A stretch of 64,000 bases of DNA from Gallionella sp. (GTDB taxonomy: Bacteria > Pseudomonadota > Gammaproteobacteria > Burkholderiales > Gallionellaceae). Positions 56,428 through 64,000 of this stretch are shown here, in pieces. Under the pieces are notes generated by a model that was not told where the DNA came from, made no database searches, and saw nothing but the letters and a program-made list of their open reading frames with translations. The translations under genes were made by a program, and so were the position numbers. The DNA is taken from NCBI GenBank assembly GCA_028687575.1, contig JAQTZW010000009.1:1-64000 (forward strand). The letters run 5' to 3'. Positions within the stretch are counted from its first letter, which is position 1; every line of letters begins with the position of its first letter.

Positions 56428-58349
56428 GGCACCTCTCCCTCGGCCCCGTTGCCGATATCCGCAGACTTACCGGCAATCACACCCAGTCGCTGCTTCAGCG
56501 AACGTGCAGGCGCGCCGAACTGTTGCGCGTAATGCACGGTGTTGCACATCACTTTCTTGACGTATTCTCGCGTCTCGTCGAACTGTATGGTCTCAACGTA
56601 AATCGCGCCTTCCAGCGGGGTGTCCGCGCGCCAACGGCGCGCCCGGCTTGGGCCGGCGTTGTAGCCCGCAGTCGCCAGAACCGGGCTGTCATCCAGATTG
56701 TCCAGCACGCTCTTCATGTAGAAAGTCCCCAACTTCATGTTCGTGTCCATCTGGTGAATCATGGATTCCCGGTAGCTCCCCCAGCCCATCTTGCGGGCAA
56801 TCCAGCGCGCCGTGGCCGGCATCACCTGCATCAGCCCTGCCGCCCCCACATTCGATTTCGCGGCGGTCACAAAACGGCTCTCCTGCCGCATCAGCCCGTA
56901 CACCCACGCCTCCTCCAGCCCGTTGTCACGGATATGCTCGCGAAGTGCGGCGCGATAGGGCGCCAGATAGCGCAGGCTGAAATCATGGACGTGCACGGTC
57001 TTTTCGGCGGCATAGATGGCGCGGTCGTAGATTTCGTTGCGCCGGGCGATCTCGGCGGCGGCCAGCAATTCCCTATCGTTGAAATTGCGTACCGCCCAAG
57101 CCCATTCGCGATAGCCATCGGTGCGCAAGTCCATGCGGTATAGCGCCAGCGCGCGCCGGATGCCGGGCAGATTCTCAATGGACGCCAGTTCCGTGCGGCC
57201 CGGCTGGTAGGCAGGCTGGGCGTTACCCATCACCGCACCCAACTCGTCGCCAGCCAGCAGCGCATAGAAATCGTAGCCCGCGCTCAACGGCGCGAACAGC
57301 TTGTCCGCCTCGGCGCGCTGCCCCTGCGCCAGTAGCGCCCGCCCCTTCCAGTATTGCCAGGCCGGCTCGCTGCGCTGCGCCTCGCTCATCGCATTGATGA
57401 CGTTCAGCACCTCGGCCCAATCCAGCGCGCGCAACGCCGCCCGTACCCGCCAGGCAAGCTGCTGCTCGTTGAGCGGCGCGCCACCCGCCGCCCGATACCA
57501 TTGCAGCGCGCGCGGGTCATGTTTGCGCGCTGCCTCGAAACCCAGCCAACCGTAAAAGTACTGCTGATCCGCCATCGGAAAGGAAGCTGCCAGCGGCGCC
57601 CACTGCTCGGCTGCCATGTCGGGCGATTGCCGCGCCAGACGTTGCAGGGCGAACAGCGCGACCGTCAGCTGGCCGGTGTCCGCCCGCGCAAGCGTCACGC
57701 TCTCCAGATAGCGGGACGGGTTATCCATCGCCTTGCTCAGCGCCACGGGCGACACGGCCAGATTACCAGCCAGGTACAGCGCCACTTCCTTAGCCAGCGC
57801 CACATTGCCGGTCTCCAGCACCAGTCTCAGCCGGTGTGCTATATCCTGCTGCGTGATCACTCCCGCCGTAATGGCGGCATCGAACAGCGGCGCACAGCTG
57901 CCTGGCAACATCTTGGCGGTAAACCAGAGTTTGTGTGCCTCTGCCAGCACAGCCTCCCGCTGCGTCCTGATGCGCGATTGCAGCGCATAACAGCTCAACT
58001 GCGGGTCTTCGGTCAACAGGCGCGGGAACTCGCCATCGAACAGCTCCCACTGTTGATTCCTGCCCAGCTGCGCCAGCCAGTCGGCGCGCAGCCTGTCAAC
58101 CATGGGCGTATCCTCGGGACGCGCCAAATAGGCGCGCACCGTGCCGGAATCGGCATCGGCCAGCCGCATGCGCAACTGGTAATAGGCGACATACACTTCC
58201 AAAGGGCTGTTTTGCAGGCGCTTGGCGAAGACCGCCAGCTTGGCGGCATCACCGACGCGGAACGCGTCGCGCGCGGCCAGAAAATCGTCGTCCTGACCCG
58301 CTTCGGCAACGCCGGCAATCAGCAACAAAAACAACAAGAGAAATTTCAT
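56424..58349 (-). CDS. slt: Soluble lytic murein transglycosylase
   Basis: Slt cleaves peptidoglycan glycan strands with 1,6-anhydro ends. The 641-residue protein has a signal peptide (to about AEA), a long helical superhelix domain and a C-terminal catalytic domain: [32 protein letters not shown], seen in its parts GLMRQESRF (catalytic Glu) and [13 protein letters not shown], then NMKLGTFYM and [11 protein letters not shown]. It is followed by cca with overlapping codons. Confidence 0.95.
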   Translation of the reverse strand: MKFLLLFLLLIAGVAEAGQDDDFLAARDAFRVGDAAKLAVFAKRLQNSPLEVYVAYYQLRMRLADADSGTVRAYLARPEDTPMVDRLRADWLAQLGRNQQWELFDGEFPRLLTEDPQLSCYALQSRIRTQREAVLAEAHKLWFTAKMLPGSCAPLFDAAITAGVITQQDIAHRLRLVLETGNVALAKEVALYLAGNLAVSPVALSKAMDNPSRYLESVTLARADTGQLTVALFALQRLARQSPDMAAEQWAPLAASFPMADQQYFYGWLGFEAARKHDPRALQWYRAAGGAPLNEQQLAWRVRAALRALDWAEVLNVINAMSEAQRSEPAWQYWKGRALLAQGQRAEADKLFAPLSAGYDFYALLAGDELGAVMGNAQPAYQPGRTELASIENLPGIRRALALYRMDLRTDGYREWAWAVRNFNDRELLAAAEIARRNEIYDRAIYAAEKTVHVHDFSLRYLAPYRAALREHIRDNGLEEAWVYGLMRQESRFVTAAKSNVGAAGLMQVMPATARWIARKMGWGSYRESMIHQMDTNMKLGTFYMKSVLDNLDDSPVLATAGYNAGPSRARRWRADTPLEGAIYVETIQFDETREYVKKVMCNTVHYAQQFGAPARSLKQRLGVIAGKSADIGNGAEGEVP

Positions 58350-58446
58350 CGGGGAACAAGTAGGCTAACAAACTATCGCTGGCAAGCATAACATAACGCC
58401 ATCGAAGCCCGCGCCCGTTCACGCTGACACACAAGGAGTCCACACC

Positions 58447-59562
58447 ATGAGAATCGGCATCCCCAAAGAGATCAAGACTAATGAAAACCGCGTCTCGCTG
58501 ACCCCCGCCGGGGCTGCCGCACTGAGCGGGAGCGGCCATCAGGTGCTGGTGGAAACGGATGCCGGCAGCGGCAGCGGATTCAGTAACGCCGACTATCTTG
58601 CGGCTGGCGCCGAGATCGCGCCGGATGCCGCAACCGTCTGGTCCGCAGCGGAGCTGATCGTCAAGGTCAAGGAGCCGGTGGAATCAGAGTGGCCGCTGCT
58701 CCGCCCCGGTCAGACGATCTTCACCTATTTCCACTTCGCCGCCAGCCTGGCACTGACAGAAGCGCATCTAGCCTCGGGCGCGACCTGCATCGCCTACGAG
58801 ACCGTACAGCTGCCGGATGGCGAGTTGCCGCTACTCACGCCCATGTCCGAAGTGGCAGGCAGGATGGCCGTACAGGAAGGTGCGAAACATCTGGAAAAAC
58901 TGTCCGGCGGGCGTGGCATCCTGCTGGCGGGCGTTCCCGGCGTGCCGCCAGCCAAGGTGGTGATACTAGGTGGCGGCACGGTCGGCATGAACGCCGCCCG
59001 GATGGCCGCAGGGCTGGGTGCATCGGTGGTACTGCTGGACACCTCGCTGCCAAGGTTGCGCCAGTTGAGCCACATGCTGCCCGCCAATGTGCAACTGGTA
59101 TTCTCCAATCGCCACGCCATACTGGAACAGATCGCCTGTGCCGATCTGGTGATAGGGGCGGTGCTGATACCGGGTGCAGCTGCCCCCAAACTGCTGCGCC
59201 GCGAAGATCTCAAGCTGATGCGGCCAGGCGCTGTCATCGTGGATGTGGCGATAGACCAGGGTGGCTGCGTCGAGACCATGCATCCGACCACCCACCAGCA
59301 GCCAACCTTCGTGGTTGACGGCATCGTGCACTACGCAGTGGCCAACATGCCCGGCGGTGTGCCGCTCACCGCCACCCTGGCGCTGACCAACGCCACGCTG
59401 CCTTATGTGCAACTGCTGGCCGACCAGGGCTGGCGGCAGGCCGCCTGCGATGCGCCCGACCTGCGGGCCGGACTCAACATCGTGGCGGGCCAGATCACGC
59501 ACCGCAAGGTCGCCGAGGCGTTCGGCCTGCCCTGGCGCGCCGCCGACAGCCTGCTCACCTGA
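58447..59562 (+). CDS. ald: Alanine dehydrogenase
   Basis: Ald interconverts L-alanine and pyruvate plus ammonia with NAD. The 371-residue protein has the family start MRIGIPKEIKTNENRVSLTP, ILLAGVPGVPPAKVVILGGGTVGMNAA (dinucleotide site, seen as GGGTVG) and VIVDVAIDQGGCVET, and the C-terminal ANMPGGVPLTATLALTNATLPY. AAGGAG precedes the ATG. It would assimilate or release ammonium. Confidence 0.96.
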   Translation: MRIGIPKEIKTNENRVSLTPAGAAALSGSGHQVLVETDAGSGSGFSNADYLAAGAEIAPDAATVWSAAELIVKVKEPVESEWPLLRPGQTIFTYFHFAASLALTEAHLASGATCIAYETVQLPDGELPLLTPMSEVAGRMAVQEGAKHLEKLSGGRGILLAGVPGVPPAKVVILGGGTVGMNAARMAAGLGASVVLLDTSLPRLRQLSHMLPANVQLVFSNRHAILEQIACADLVIGAVLIPGAAAPKLLRREDLKLMRPGAVIVDVAIDQGGCVETMHPTTHQQPTFVVDGIVHYAVANMPGGVPLTATLALTNATLPYVQLLADQGWRQAACDAPDLRAGLNIVAGQITHRKVAEAFGLPWRAADSLLT

Positions 59563-59594
59563 ACGATCCCGCGCCGCTGCCGCCGCCCGGTCTG

Positions 59595-59600
59595 TATAAT
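59595..59600 (+). promoter_or_regulatory. -10 box of rdgC
   Basis: A perfect TATAAT lies 27 bases before the rdgC ATG, in a GC-rich gap, without a clear -35. Confidence 0.5.
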
Positions 59601-59626
59601 CCGGCGTTTTTTGCGGAGCGCCTGCC

Positions 59627-60532
59627 ATGTGGTTCAAGAATATCTTCATCTATCGCCTGCCCGCCGACAGCGCCCTCAGCGCCGAATGGCTACAGGAAAA
59701 ACTGGCACAAAAGCCGCTGCTACCCTGTAGCGGGCTGGATAAGCAGAGTCGCGGCTGGGTCTCCCCGCGCGGCAATGACCGACTGGTGCACGTGAGCAAC
59801 CAACAACTGCTGTTCGCGCTGGGCATTGAACAAAAGCTGCTGCCCGCCTCCATCATCAACCGCTTCGCCAAGGAACGCATCGCCGACATCGAGGCGCAGC
59901 AGGGCTACAAGGTGGGACGCAAGCAGAGCAAGGAGATCAAGGAGGCGATTGCCGAAGAATTGCTGCCGCGCGCCTTTGCAGTACAACGCACCACCTACGC
60001 CTGGCTGGATGCAGCACACGGCCTGCTGGTGATAGATGCGGCATCATCAACCCGCGCGGAAGAGCTGCTGGAATTCCTGATCAAGACGGTGGATGATCTG
60101 CCGACGATCAAGCCGCTGCACACCGAACTCTCGCCCGGTTCGGCGATGACCGACTGGCTGGCCGCCGAAGCTGCGCCCGCCGGCTTCACGATAGATCGCG
60201 AACTGGAACTACGCGCATCCGGCGATAGCCGCGCGACGGTACGTTACGCCAACCACGCGCTGGAAGGCGAGGAGATACTCGCGCACATCACTTCCGGCAA
60301 ACGCGCCACCCGACTGGGCCTGACTTGGGACGACCGCATCTCCTTCGTGCTGAACGACCAGTTGCAACTCAAGCGCCTCGACTTTCTCGACATCATCAAG
60401 GAAGAATCCGGCATGCTGGCCGATACCGCCGAAGAGATGTTCGAACTGGATTTCACGCTGATGACGGGTGAACTTGCCAAATTGGTGGACGAACTTTGCG
60501 ACGCGCTGGGCGGCGAACAGGCAGCCGCATAA
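59627..60532 (+). CDS. rdgC: Recombination-associated protein RdgC
   Basis: RdgC is a nucleoid-associated, ring-shaped DNA-binding protein that limits RecA activity. The 301-residue protein begins MWFKNIFIYRL, the standard family start, and contains GWVSPRG, PASIINRFAKERIADIEAQQGYKVGRKQ and FLDIIKEESG. The stop lies inside a 12-bp inverted repeat (60525-60554). Confidence 0.94.
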   Translation: MWFKNIFIYRLPADSALSAEWLQEKLAQKPLLPCSGLDKQSRGWVSPRGNDRLVHVSNQQLLFALGIEQKLLPASIINRFAKERIADIEAQQGYKVGRKQSKEIKEAIAEELLPRAFAVQRTTYAWLDAAHGLLVIDAASSTRAEELLEFLIKTVDDLPTIKPLHTELSPGSAMTDWLAAEAAPAGFTIDRELELRASGDSRATVRYANHALEGEEILAHITSGKRATRLGLTWDDRISFVLNDQLQLKRLDFLDIIKEESGMLADTAEEMFELDFTLMTGELAKLVDELCDALGGEQAAA

Positions 60533-60554
60533 AAAAAAATAATTTTTTATGCGG
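60525..60554. repeat. 12-bp inverted repeat over the rdgC stop codon
   Basis: CCGCATAAAAAA and TTTTTTATGCGG are exact reverse complements around AAATAA and include the rdgC TAA. The A/T run sits inside the stem, so it is not a usual terminator, though a transcript could end within the T6. Confidence 0.6.
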
Positions 60555-60604
60555 AGTGTGAACTTTTTTCAAATTGGCTTGCCTTACGTTCCAGTTAGCG
60601 CAAG

Positions 60605-60702
60605 CTATCATCCGTTCAATCCCCCCGAACGGATGTCTTACACTCCTCCCTGGTTGTTAAGACTTATTCGCCCCTGAACCAAAAGTTCAGGGGCATTTTT
60701 TT
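60605..60702 (+). ncRNA. Candidate small RNA with C-rich loop and anti-Shine-Dalgarno-like stretch
   Basis: The 260-bp gap between rdgC and the cytochrome gene holds a perfect 9-bp hairpin CATCCGTTC/GAACGGATG (60609-60635) with loop AATCCCCCC. A pyrimidine-rich single-stranded stretch CTCCTCCCT (60643-60651) and a strong rho-independent terminator at 60670-60702 follow. Hairpin, C-rich linker and terminator is the build of many trans-acting small RNAs that pair with ribosome-binding sites. I see no convincing sigma-70 promoter, so it could instead be processed from the rdgC mRNA. The 5' end is a guess. Confidence 0.45.
60670..60702 (+). terminator. Strong rho-independent terminator 138 bp after rdgC
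   Basis: GCCCCTGAAC and GTTCAGGGGC form a perfect 10-bp stem around CAAAA, followed by A and a run of T. It ends rdgC transcripts or the small RNA candidate. Confidence 0.93.
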
Positions 60703-60793
60703 GCCCAAGCGCCGCATGTGACTTTTCTCACAGACAGCCCCGCCACCATCCCTTAACCTGCGCGTCCTTCATCATCAACCAAAGGAAGCACAC

Positions 60794-61258
60794 ATGAAAT
60801 CCAACAAGCTAGCTGCCACCGCCATCCTGCTTTGGCTTGCCACCATCGCCGTCTTTGCCTGGCTCTTCGTTCATGGCAACACCACCGCCGGCAGCGACGG
60901 CAGGACCGCCATCCTGCTGAAAACAGAAGAACGCGGGCTGGTGCTGGCCGAGATGCGCGGCCTGCTGTCGGCGACCCAGGCCGTACTGGACGGCGCAAAT
61001 CAGAATGACATGAAGCTGGTTGCCAAAACTGCTACCGCCGCCGGCATGGGCAGCGCAGCTGACGTTAATCCGGTATTGATGGCCAAACTGCCGGTGGATT
61101 TCAAATCGCTGGGCATGAGCGTCCACCACGATATGGACGAGATCGCCAAAGCCGCCGAGGCCGGCGTGCCGCAAGCCGAGATACTGAAAATGACCTCCAA
61201 TACGCTGACCAAGTGCGTCGCCTGCCATTCCGCATGGCAGCTCAAGGAAGCGAACTGA
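60794..61258 (+). CDS. Membrane-anchored c-type cytochrome (class II-like, C-terminal haem site)
   Basis: The 154-residue protein has one N-terminal hydrophobic helix (AATAILLWLATIAVFAWLFV), a helical body and a single haem motif CVACH at residues 141-145 near the C-terminus. That is the class II (cytochrome c'/c556) arrangement; Met54 in LAEMRGLL is a possible axial ligand. The helix has no obvious cleavage site, so the protein is probably anchored and faces the periplasm. AAAGGAAG precedes the ATG. It stands alone after a strong terminator. Its role could be in respiratory electron transfer or gas sensing. Confidence 0.75.
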   Translation: MKSNKLAATAILLWLATIAVFAWLFVHGNTTAGSDGRTAILLKTEERGLVLAEMRGLLSATQAVLDGANQNDMKLVAKTATAAGMGSAADVNPVLMAKLPVDFKSLGMSVHHDMDEIAKAAEAGVPQAEILKMTSNTLTKCVACHSAWQLKEAN

Positions 61259-61284
61259 TCGCCTGACGCCCTGCCCGCCCGGAT

Positions 61285-62010
61285 TCAATCCGGGCGGTTA
61301 ATTGTGAAGCGCATCACCCGGTAGAACCCGTCAAAGCAGTATTCGACATGCGGCTCGCCATCCAGCGACTTGCCGTTGTTGGCGAGTGCCTGGCGCAACT
61401 CGGCTGCCACATCTTCCCGCCAGAACCCCGGCAGGAACGGCTCCAACCTTCCCAGCAGCCAGCGAAACGGCACGAACCGGTAAAGCGGATGCCGCACCGG
61501 CAGCGGCGCGTACTCGGTGAGCAGCACCGATCCGCCCGCCCTGACCACGCGCGCAATCTCGCCGTAAGTGCGGCGGCGCGCCTCGGGCGGCATCTCGTGC
61601 AGCAGGAAGAACACGATCACCTGATCGAAAGTGTCGTCGGCATAGGCCAAACGCTCGGCATTCATGCGCGCCAGCGGACAGCGTGACGCCACCTCAAGGG
61701 TCTTGCGGCGCGCCAGCAGCAACTGGCCGGTCGCCACATCGCACAGATGCACGTCGTTGTCGCTGGCGGCCAGCAACACAGGCGTGAGCTTGCCGTACAC
61801 GCAGGTCAGTTGCAGCAGTCGCGCACCGGGTCGCTTCTTGGCCTGCGCCAGCGTGTTGTGTAACAGTTTGTCGTATTGTCCGAACAGGATGGCATTGATG
61901 ATGGGCTGATGGTCGAACAGCCAGATGCCCCAGCGCCACAGATAGGCCCACCAGTAATAGCGCGCCAGATACTCCGGCACACCGCCCAGAAATTTCCGGT
62001 AGAAGCGCAT
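61285..62010 (-). CDS. rquA: RquA-like SAM-dependent enzyme (rhodoquinone biosynthesis)
   Basis: The 241-residue protein looks like a class I methyltransferase but with the RquA features: an N-terminal VPEYLARYYWWAYLWRW, then FDHQPIINAILFGQYDKL, and a motif I of LLQLTCVYGKLTPVLLA (about residues 65-81) in place of the usual DxGxGxG. Later it has VIVFFLLHEMPPEARRRTYGE and HPLYRFVPFRWLLGRLEPF. RquA converts ubiquinone to rhodoquinone, used in fumarate respiration. The assignment is by recognition of these stretches. It lies 4 bp after the SDR gene; a UbiE-like methyltransferase is the alternative. Confidence 0.7.
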   Translation of the reverse strand: MRFYRKFLGGVPEYLARYYWWAYLWRWGIWLFDHQPIINAILFGQYDKLLHNTLAQAKKRPGARLLQLTCVYGKLTPVLLAASDNDVHLCDVATGQLLLARRKTLEVASRCPLARMNAERLAYADDTFDQVIVFFLLHEMPPEARRRTYGEIARVVRAGGSVLLTEYAPLPVRHPLYRFVPFRWLLGRLEPFLPGFWREDVAAELRQALANNGKSLDGEPHVEYCFDGFYRVMRFTINRPD

Positions 62011-62014
62011 CCGG

Positions 62015-62782
62015 CTAGATCAGGCCGCGCGGCTTGTGCGGCGCGTTGGCGAACAATCGGTCGTACAGCCAGCGCGGCAGGCGCTTTAACACCGCGCCGA
62101 CCAACCCCATCTGCCAAGGGATCACGGTGAATGCGACCTGCCGCTCTATCGCCCGTGCCATGCGCCGCGCCGCCTCGGGCGCTTCCAGAATGAACGGCAT
62201 CGAGTAGGGATTGACCGCCGTCATCGGGGTCTTGATGTAGCCGGGGCAGATGGTCACCACCTCGACGCCGCTGGCGCGCAACTCAACGCGCAGCGATTCC
62301 AGATAGGAGGTGGCCGCCGCCTTGGAGGCGGAATAGGCGCCCGCACCCGGCAAGCCTCGAAAGCCCGCCACACTGGCGATACCCACCAGCGTACCGCCCC
62401 CCGCCTCACGCATCGCCGCAACGAAAGGCTGGAAGGTGTGCACCATGCCCAGCACGTTGATGTCCATCACCTGACGGAAGGCATCGGCGTCCTCGGCATG
62501 TTCGGTCAGCGTGCCGACACTCACCCCGGCGTTGGCGATCACCACGTCCGGTGCGCCGGCGCACGCGATGAAGTCGGCGGCAGCCTGCCGCACGGAAACC
62601 GCATCGCGCACATCCAGCGCATAGCCATGAACTTGTCCCGGAAATTCTGCCGCGAGCGATTCAAGCAAGTCTTTACGCCGCGCGATGGCGGCGACGATTG
62701 CACCGCGCTCAAGATAATGGCGCGCCAGCGCCTGACCCAAGCCACTGGACGCGCCAGTGATGACGACTTTCAGTGGTATCAA
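62015..62782 (-). CDS. Short-chain dehydrogenase/reductase
   Basis: The 255-residue SDR has the cofactor motif TGASSGLGQALA, NAG in VIANAGVSVG, and the catalytic Ser and YSASK (VGIASVAGF; GAGAYSASKAAA). The start is a TTG at 62782 that overlaps the dsbA stop (TTGA), so it is translated by coupling. The C-terminal LVGAVLKRLPRWLYDRLFA is amphipathic or hydrophobic. This SDR after dsbA is a common betaproteobacterial arrangement; its substrate is unknown. Confidence 0.87.
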   Translation of the reverse strand: MIPLKVVITGASSGLGQALARHYLERGAIVAAIARRKDLLESLAAEFPGQVHGYALDVRDAVSVRQAAADFIACAGAPDVVIANAGVSVGTLTEHAEDADAFRQVMDINVLGMVHTFQPFVAAMREAGGGTLVGIASVAGFRGLPGAGAYSASKAAATSYLESLRVELRASGVEVVTICPGYIKTPMTAVNPYSMPFILEAPEAARRMARAIERQVAFTVIPWQMGLVGAVLKRLPRWLYDRLFANAPHKPRGLI

Positions 62783-63447
62783 TGCTGGGCTTTTGCCTTG
62801 CTGCCGGCGGCAGTGCTCGCCTTGCCTACCGCAGGATGCGTCTTGCGCGCCATCGCGATGACTTCGTTCAGCACGCGGATGGTGTCGGCTGGCTGCAGGC
62901 CGGTTATCTTGTATTTGCCGTCCACGATGAGTGTAGGTGTGCCGTCAATCGCATACTGGCGCAGCATCTGCTTGGCGCGCTCGATCTTGCTGTTCACCGT
63001 AAAGGACTGGTAGTTCGAAGCAAAAGTCTTGCGATCCACACCGTTGCTGGCAACGAACGCGCCTATCGTATCCAGGTCGTACAGATCCAGTTGTTTCACA
63101 TGGATGGCTTGGTAAATGGCATCGTCCATCTGCTTGATTTTACCCATGGTTTCCAGCGCGAAATAAGTACGTGCCAGCGGCTCGGTCGAGCTGTAGAACA
63201 TGGTGGGGACATAGCTGATTGCGACATCTGCCGGCATGGACTTTTCCCAGTCGGCCAAAAAGGGATGCAGATGGAAACAGTGACCGCACTGGTAGAAGAA
63301 GAATTCCAGCACTTCAATCTTTTTGGTGTCGGTCGGCTGGGCTGGGTTAAGCAGGGTGTAATCCCGGCCCTGTTGCGCAGCGGCAAAAGCCTGGCTGGCG
63401 AACACCAGCATCACTGTAATGACCAAACTTTTCAGTAGCTTCTTCAC
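62779..63447 (-). CDS. dsbA: Thiol:disulfide interchange protein DsbA
   Basis: DsbA introduces disulfides into periplasmic proteins. The 222-residue protein has a signal peptide (MKKLLKSLVITVMLVFASQA FAA, in two parts), the active site FFYQCGHCFHLHP (CGHC at 54-57, rather than the more usual CPHC) and the cis-Pro loop DGTPTLIVDGKY. It ends in a Lys/Ala-rich tail. With DsbD and DipZ elsewhere in the window, both oxidising and reducing arms are encoded. AAGGAGTAAC precedes the ATG. Confidence 0.95.
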   Translation of the reverse strand: MKKLLKSLVITVMLVFASQAFAAAQQGRDYTLLNPAQPTDTKKIEVLEFFFYQCGHCFHLHPFLADWEKSMPADVAISYVPTMFYSSTEPLARTYFALETMGKIKQMDDAIYQAIHVKQLDLYDLDTIGAFVASNGVDRKTFASNYQSFTVNSKIERAKQMLRQYAIDGTPTLIVDGKYKITGLQPADTIRVLNEVIAMARKTHPAVGKASTAAGSKAKAQH

Positions 63448-63493
63448 TTGTTACTCCTTGAGAATGGATGGAAAGCCATCAAACCTGCAACGG

Positions 63494-64000
63494 TCAGCGG
63501 GTTAGAGCGGCATCAATGCCGATTTGTTTCAAACTGGCGCGCGCGGCGTTCATTTCCTTTTCGCTTTGGAACGGGCCGACCAGGACACGGTGCCACGCTG
63601 TACCATCCTGCGAATTGACTGTCTGCACGCGAGACTCCACGCCCTTCATCGCCAGCCGCGCCTTCAGGTTCTCGGCGGCATCGGCAGTGGCGAACGAGCC
63701 GACCTGCAAGGAAGTCGGCGGGAAAGCCGTTGCAGGTTTATTCTCGACCGGCTTGGGCGCTTCTGCCGGCTGTGGGGCAGATTTGGCATCCGGCTTATCG
63801 GTCAGCACCTTGTAGAACTCAAATCTGGGCTTGGCTTCTTCCGCCGGTACGGCTGGTGCAACCGCGGTCTCTGCCTTGACGGGTGCCACTCCAGCTGCCG
63901 GCTTGACGACTTCTTCCGGCTTGGCCACGTCTGCCGCAGGCCTGACCGCCTGTTCCTTATTGACGAACGGACTGGGTGATTTCAGCAGATACCAGGCCAG
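63494..64000 (-). CDS. SPOR-domain protein (FtsN-like), 5' end outside the window
   Basis: The frame is open to the right edge, so the start lies outside. The visible 168 residues begin LAWYLLKSPSPFVNKEQ, just after a probable membrane helix. A Pro/Ala/Glu/Val-rich linker follows, then a C-terminal SPOR domain (LQVGSFATADAAENLKARLA...WHRVLVGPFQSEKEMNAARA). SPOR domains bind denuded septal peptidoglycan, so the protein probably acts in division. argS usually lies upstream in this group and may be beyond the edge. dsbA follows at 47 bp. Confidence 0.88.
   Translation of the reverse strand: MAWYLLKSPSPFVNKEQAVRPAADVAKPEEVVKPAAGVAPVKAETAVAPAVPAEEAKPRFEFYKVLTDKPDAKSAPQPAEAPKPVENKPATAFPPTSLQVGSFATADAAENLKARLAMKGVESRVQTVNSQDGTAWHRVLVGPFQSEKEMNAARASLKQIGIDAALTR

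Noticed and set aside
60570..60600. Sigma-54 or sigma-70 promoter for the small RNA candidate
   Set aside because: TTGGC and TTGCCT occur, but no partner element lies at an accepted distance, so no promoter is claimed.

Overview
The window looks like a chromosomal segment of a GC-rich betaproteobacterium, probably an autotroph close to the Gallionellaceae/Nitrosomonadales. The reasons are the betaproteobacterial gene order (leuS-lptE-holA; cutA-dsbD-aroQ-accB-accC-prmA-DUF3426; a DUF2782 gene-thrB-BPSS1780 membrane protein; SPOR protein-dsbA-SDR), a phosphoribulokinase of the Calvin cycle, a PEP-CTERM protein, and the absence of any sugar-uptake genes. The placement rests on gene content and order read by eye; no search was run. 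No rRNA, tRNA, CRISPR array or prophage was seen.

Layout. 1-2.9 kb is accessory: an IS66 transposase tail, an AT-rich orphan DNA methyltransferase, and a complete IS3-family element with inverted repeats and a 3-bp target duplication. 2.9-5.8 kb is a periplasmic methionine-sulfoxide repair cassette (Tat-MsrB, DipZ, MsrA). A decayed IS3 relic follows, then polA, a LOG-family gene, a DUF2782 gene, thrB, two membrane proteins, a MEKHLA protein, uvrD, rpe, a lipoprotein and gph. 17.1-24.0 kb holds trpE, preceded by a trp leader peptide, and trpGD, with a PEP-CTERM gene, a flavoprotein and an acyltransferase-like gene between them. htpG, a nucleoside-sugar-epimerase-like gene, a ferredoxin-flavin reductase and mscS follow.

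29.0-36.5 kb is a sucrose module read leftward: fructokinase, sucrose-phosphate synthase, sucrose-phosphate phosphatase, amylosucrase, galU. It diverges from a MarR-type regulator across two abutting perfect palindromes. The steps close a cycle: GalU makes UDP-glucose, SPS and SPP make sucrose, amylosucrase turns it into glucan plus fructose, and fructokinase returns fructose 6-phosphate. Phosphoribulokinase is the next gene, so fixed carbon may be stored or used as compatible solute here; mscS downstream fits an osmotic role.

37.8-48.6 kb is a housekeeping run (leuS to the DUF3426 protein). 48.8-64 kb contains two histidine phosphatases (one a clear GpmA), an unrecognised membrane protein, ttcA, a pteridine-reductase-like gene broken by an in-frame stop, a MidA-like methyltransferase, an EF-hand protein, cca, slt, ald, rdgC, a possible small RNA, an anchored c-type cytochrome, an RquA-like gene (rhodoquinone synthesis), an SDR, dsbA and a truncated SPOR protein at the right edge.

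The observations most worth following are the trp leader, whose outer stem would hide the trpE ribosome-binding site (translational rather than transcriptional attenuation), the tandem operators of the sucrose module, the C-rich small RNA candidate after rdgC, and the RquA-like gene.
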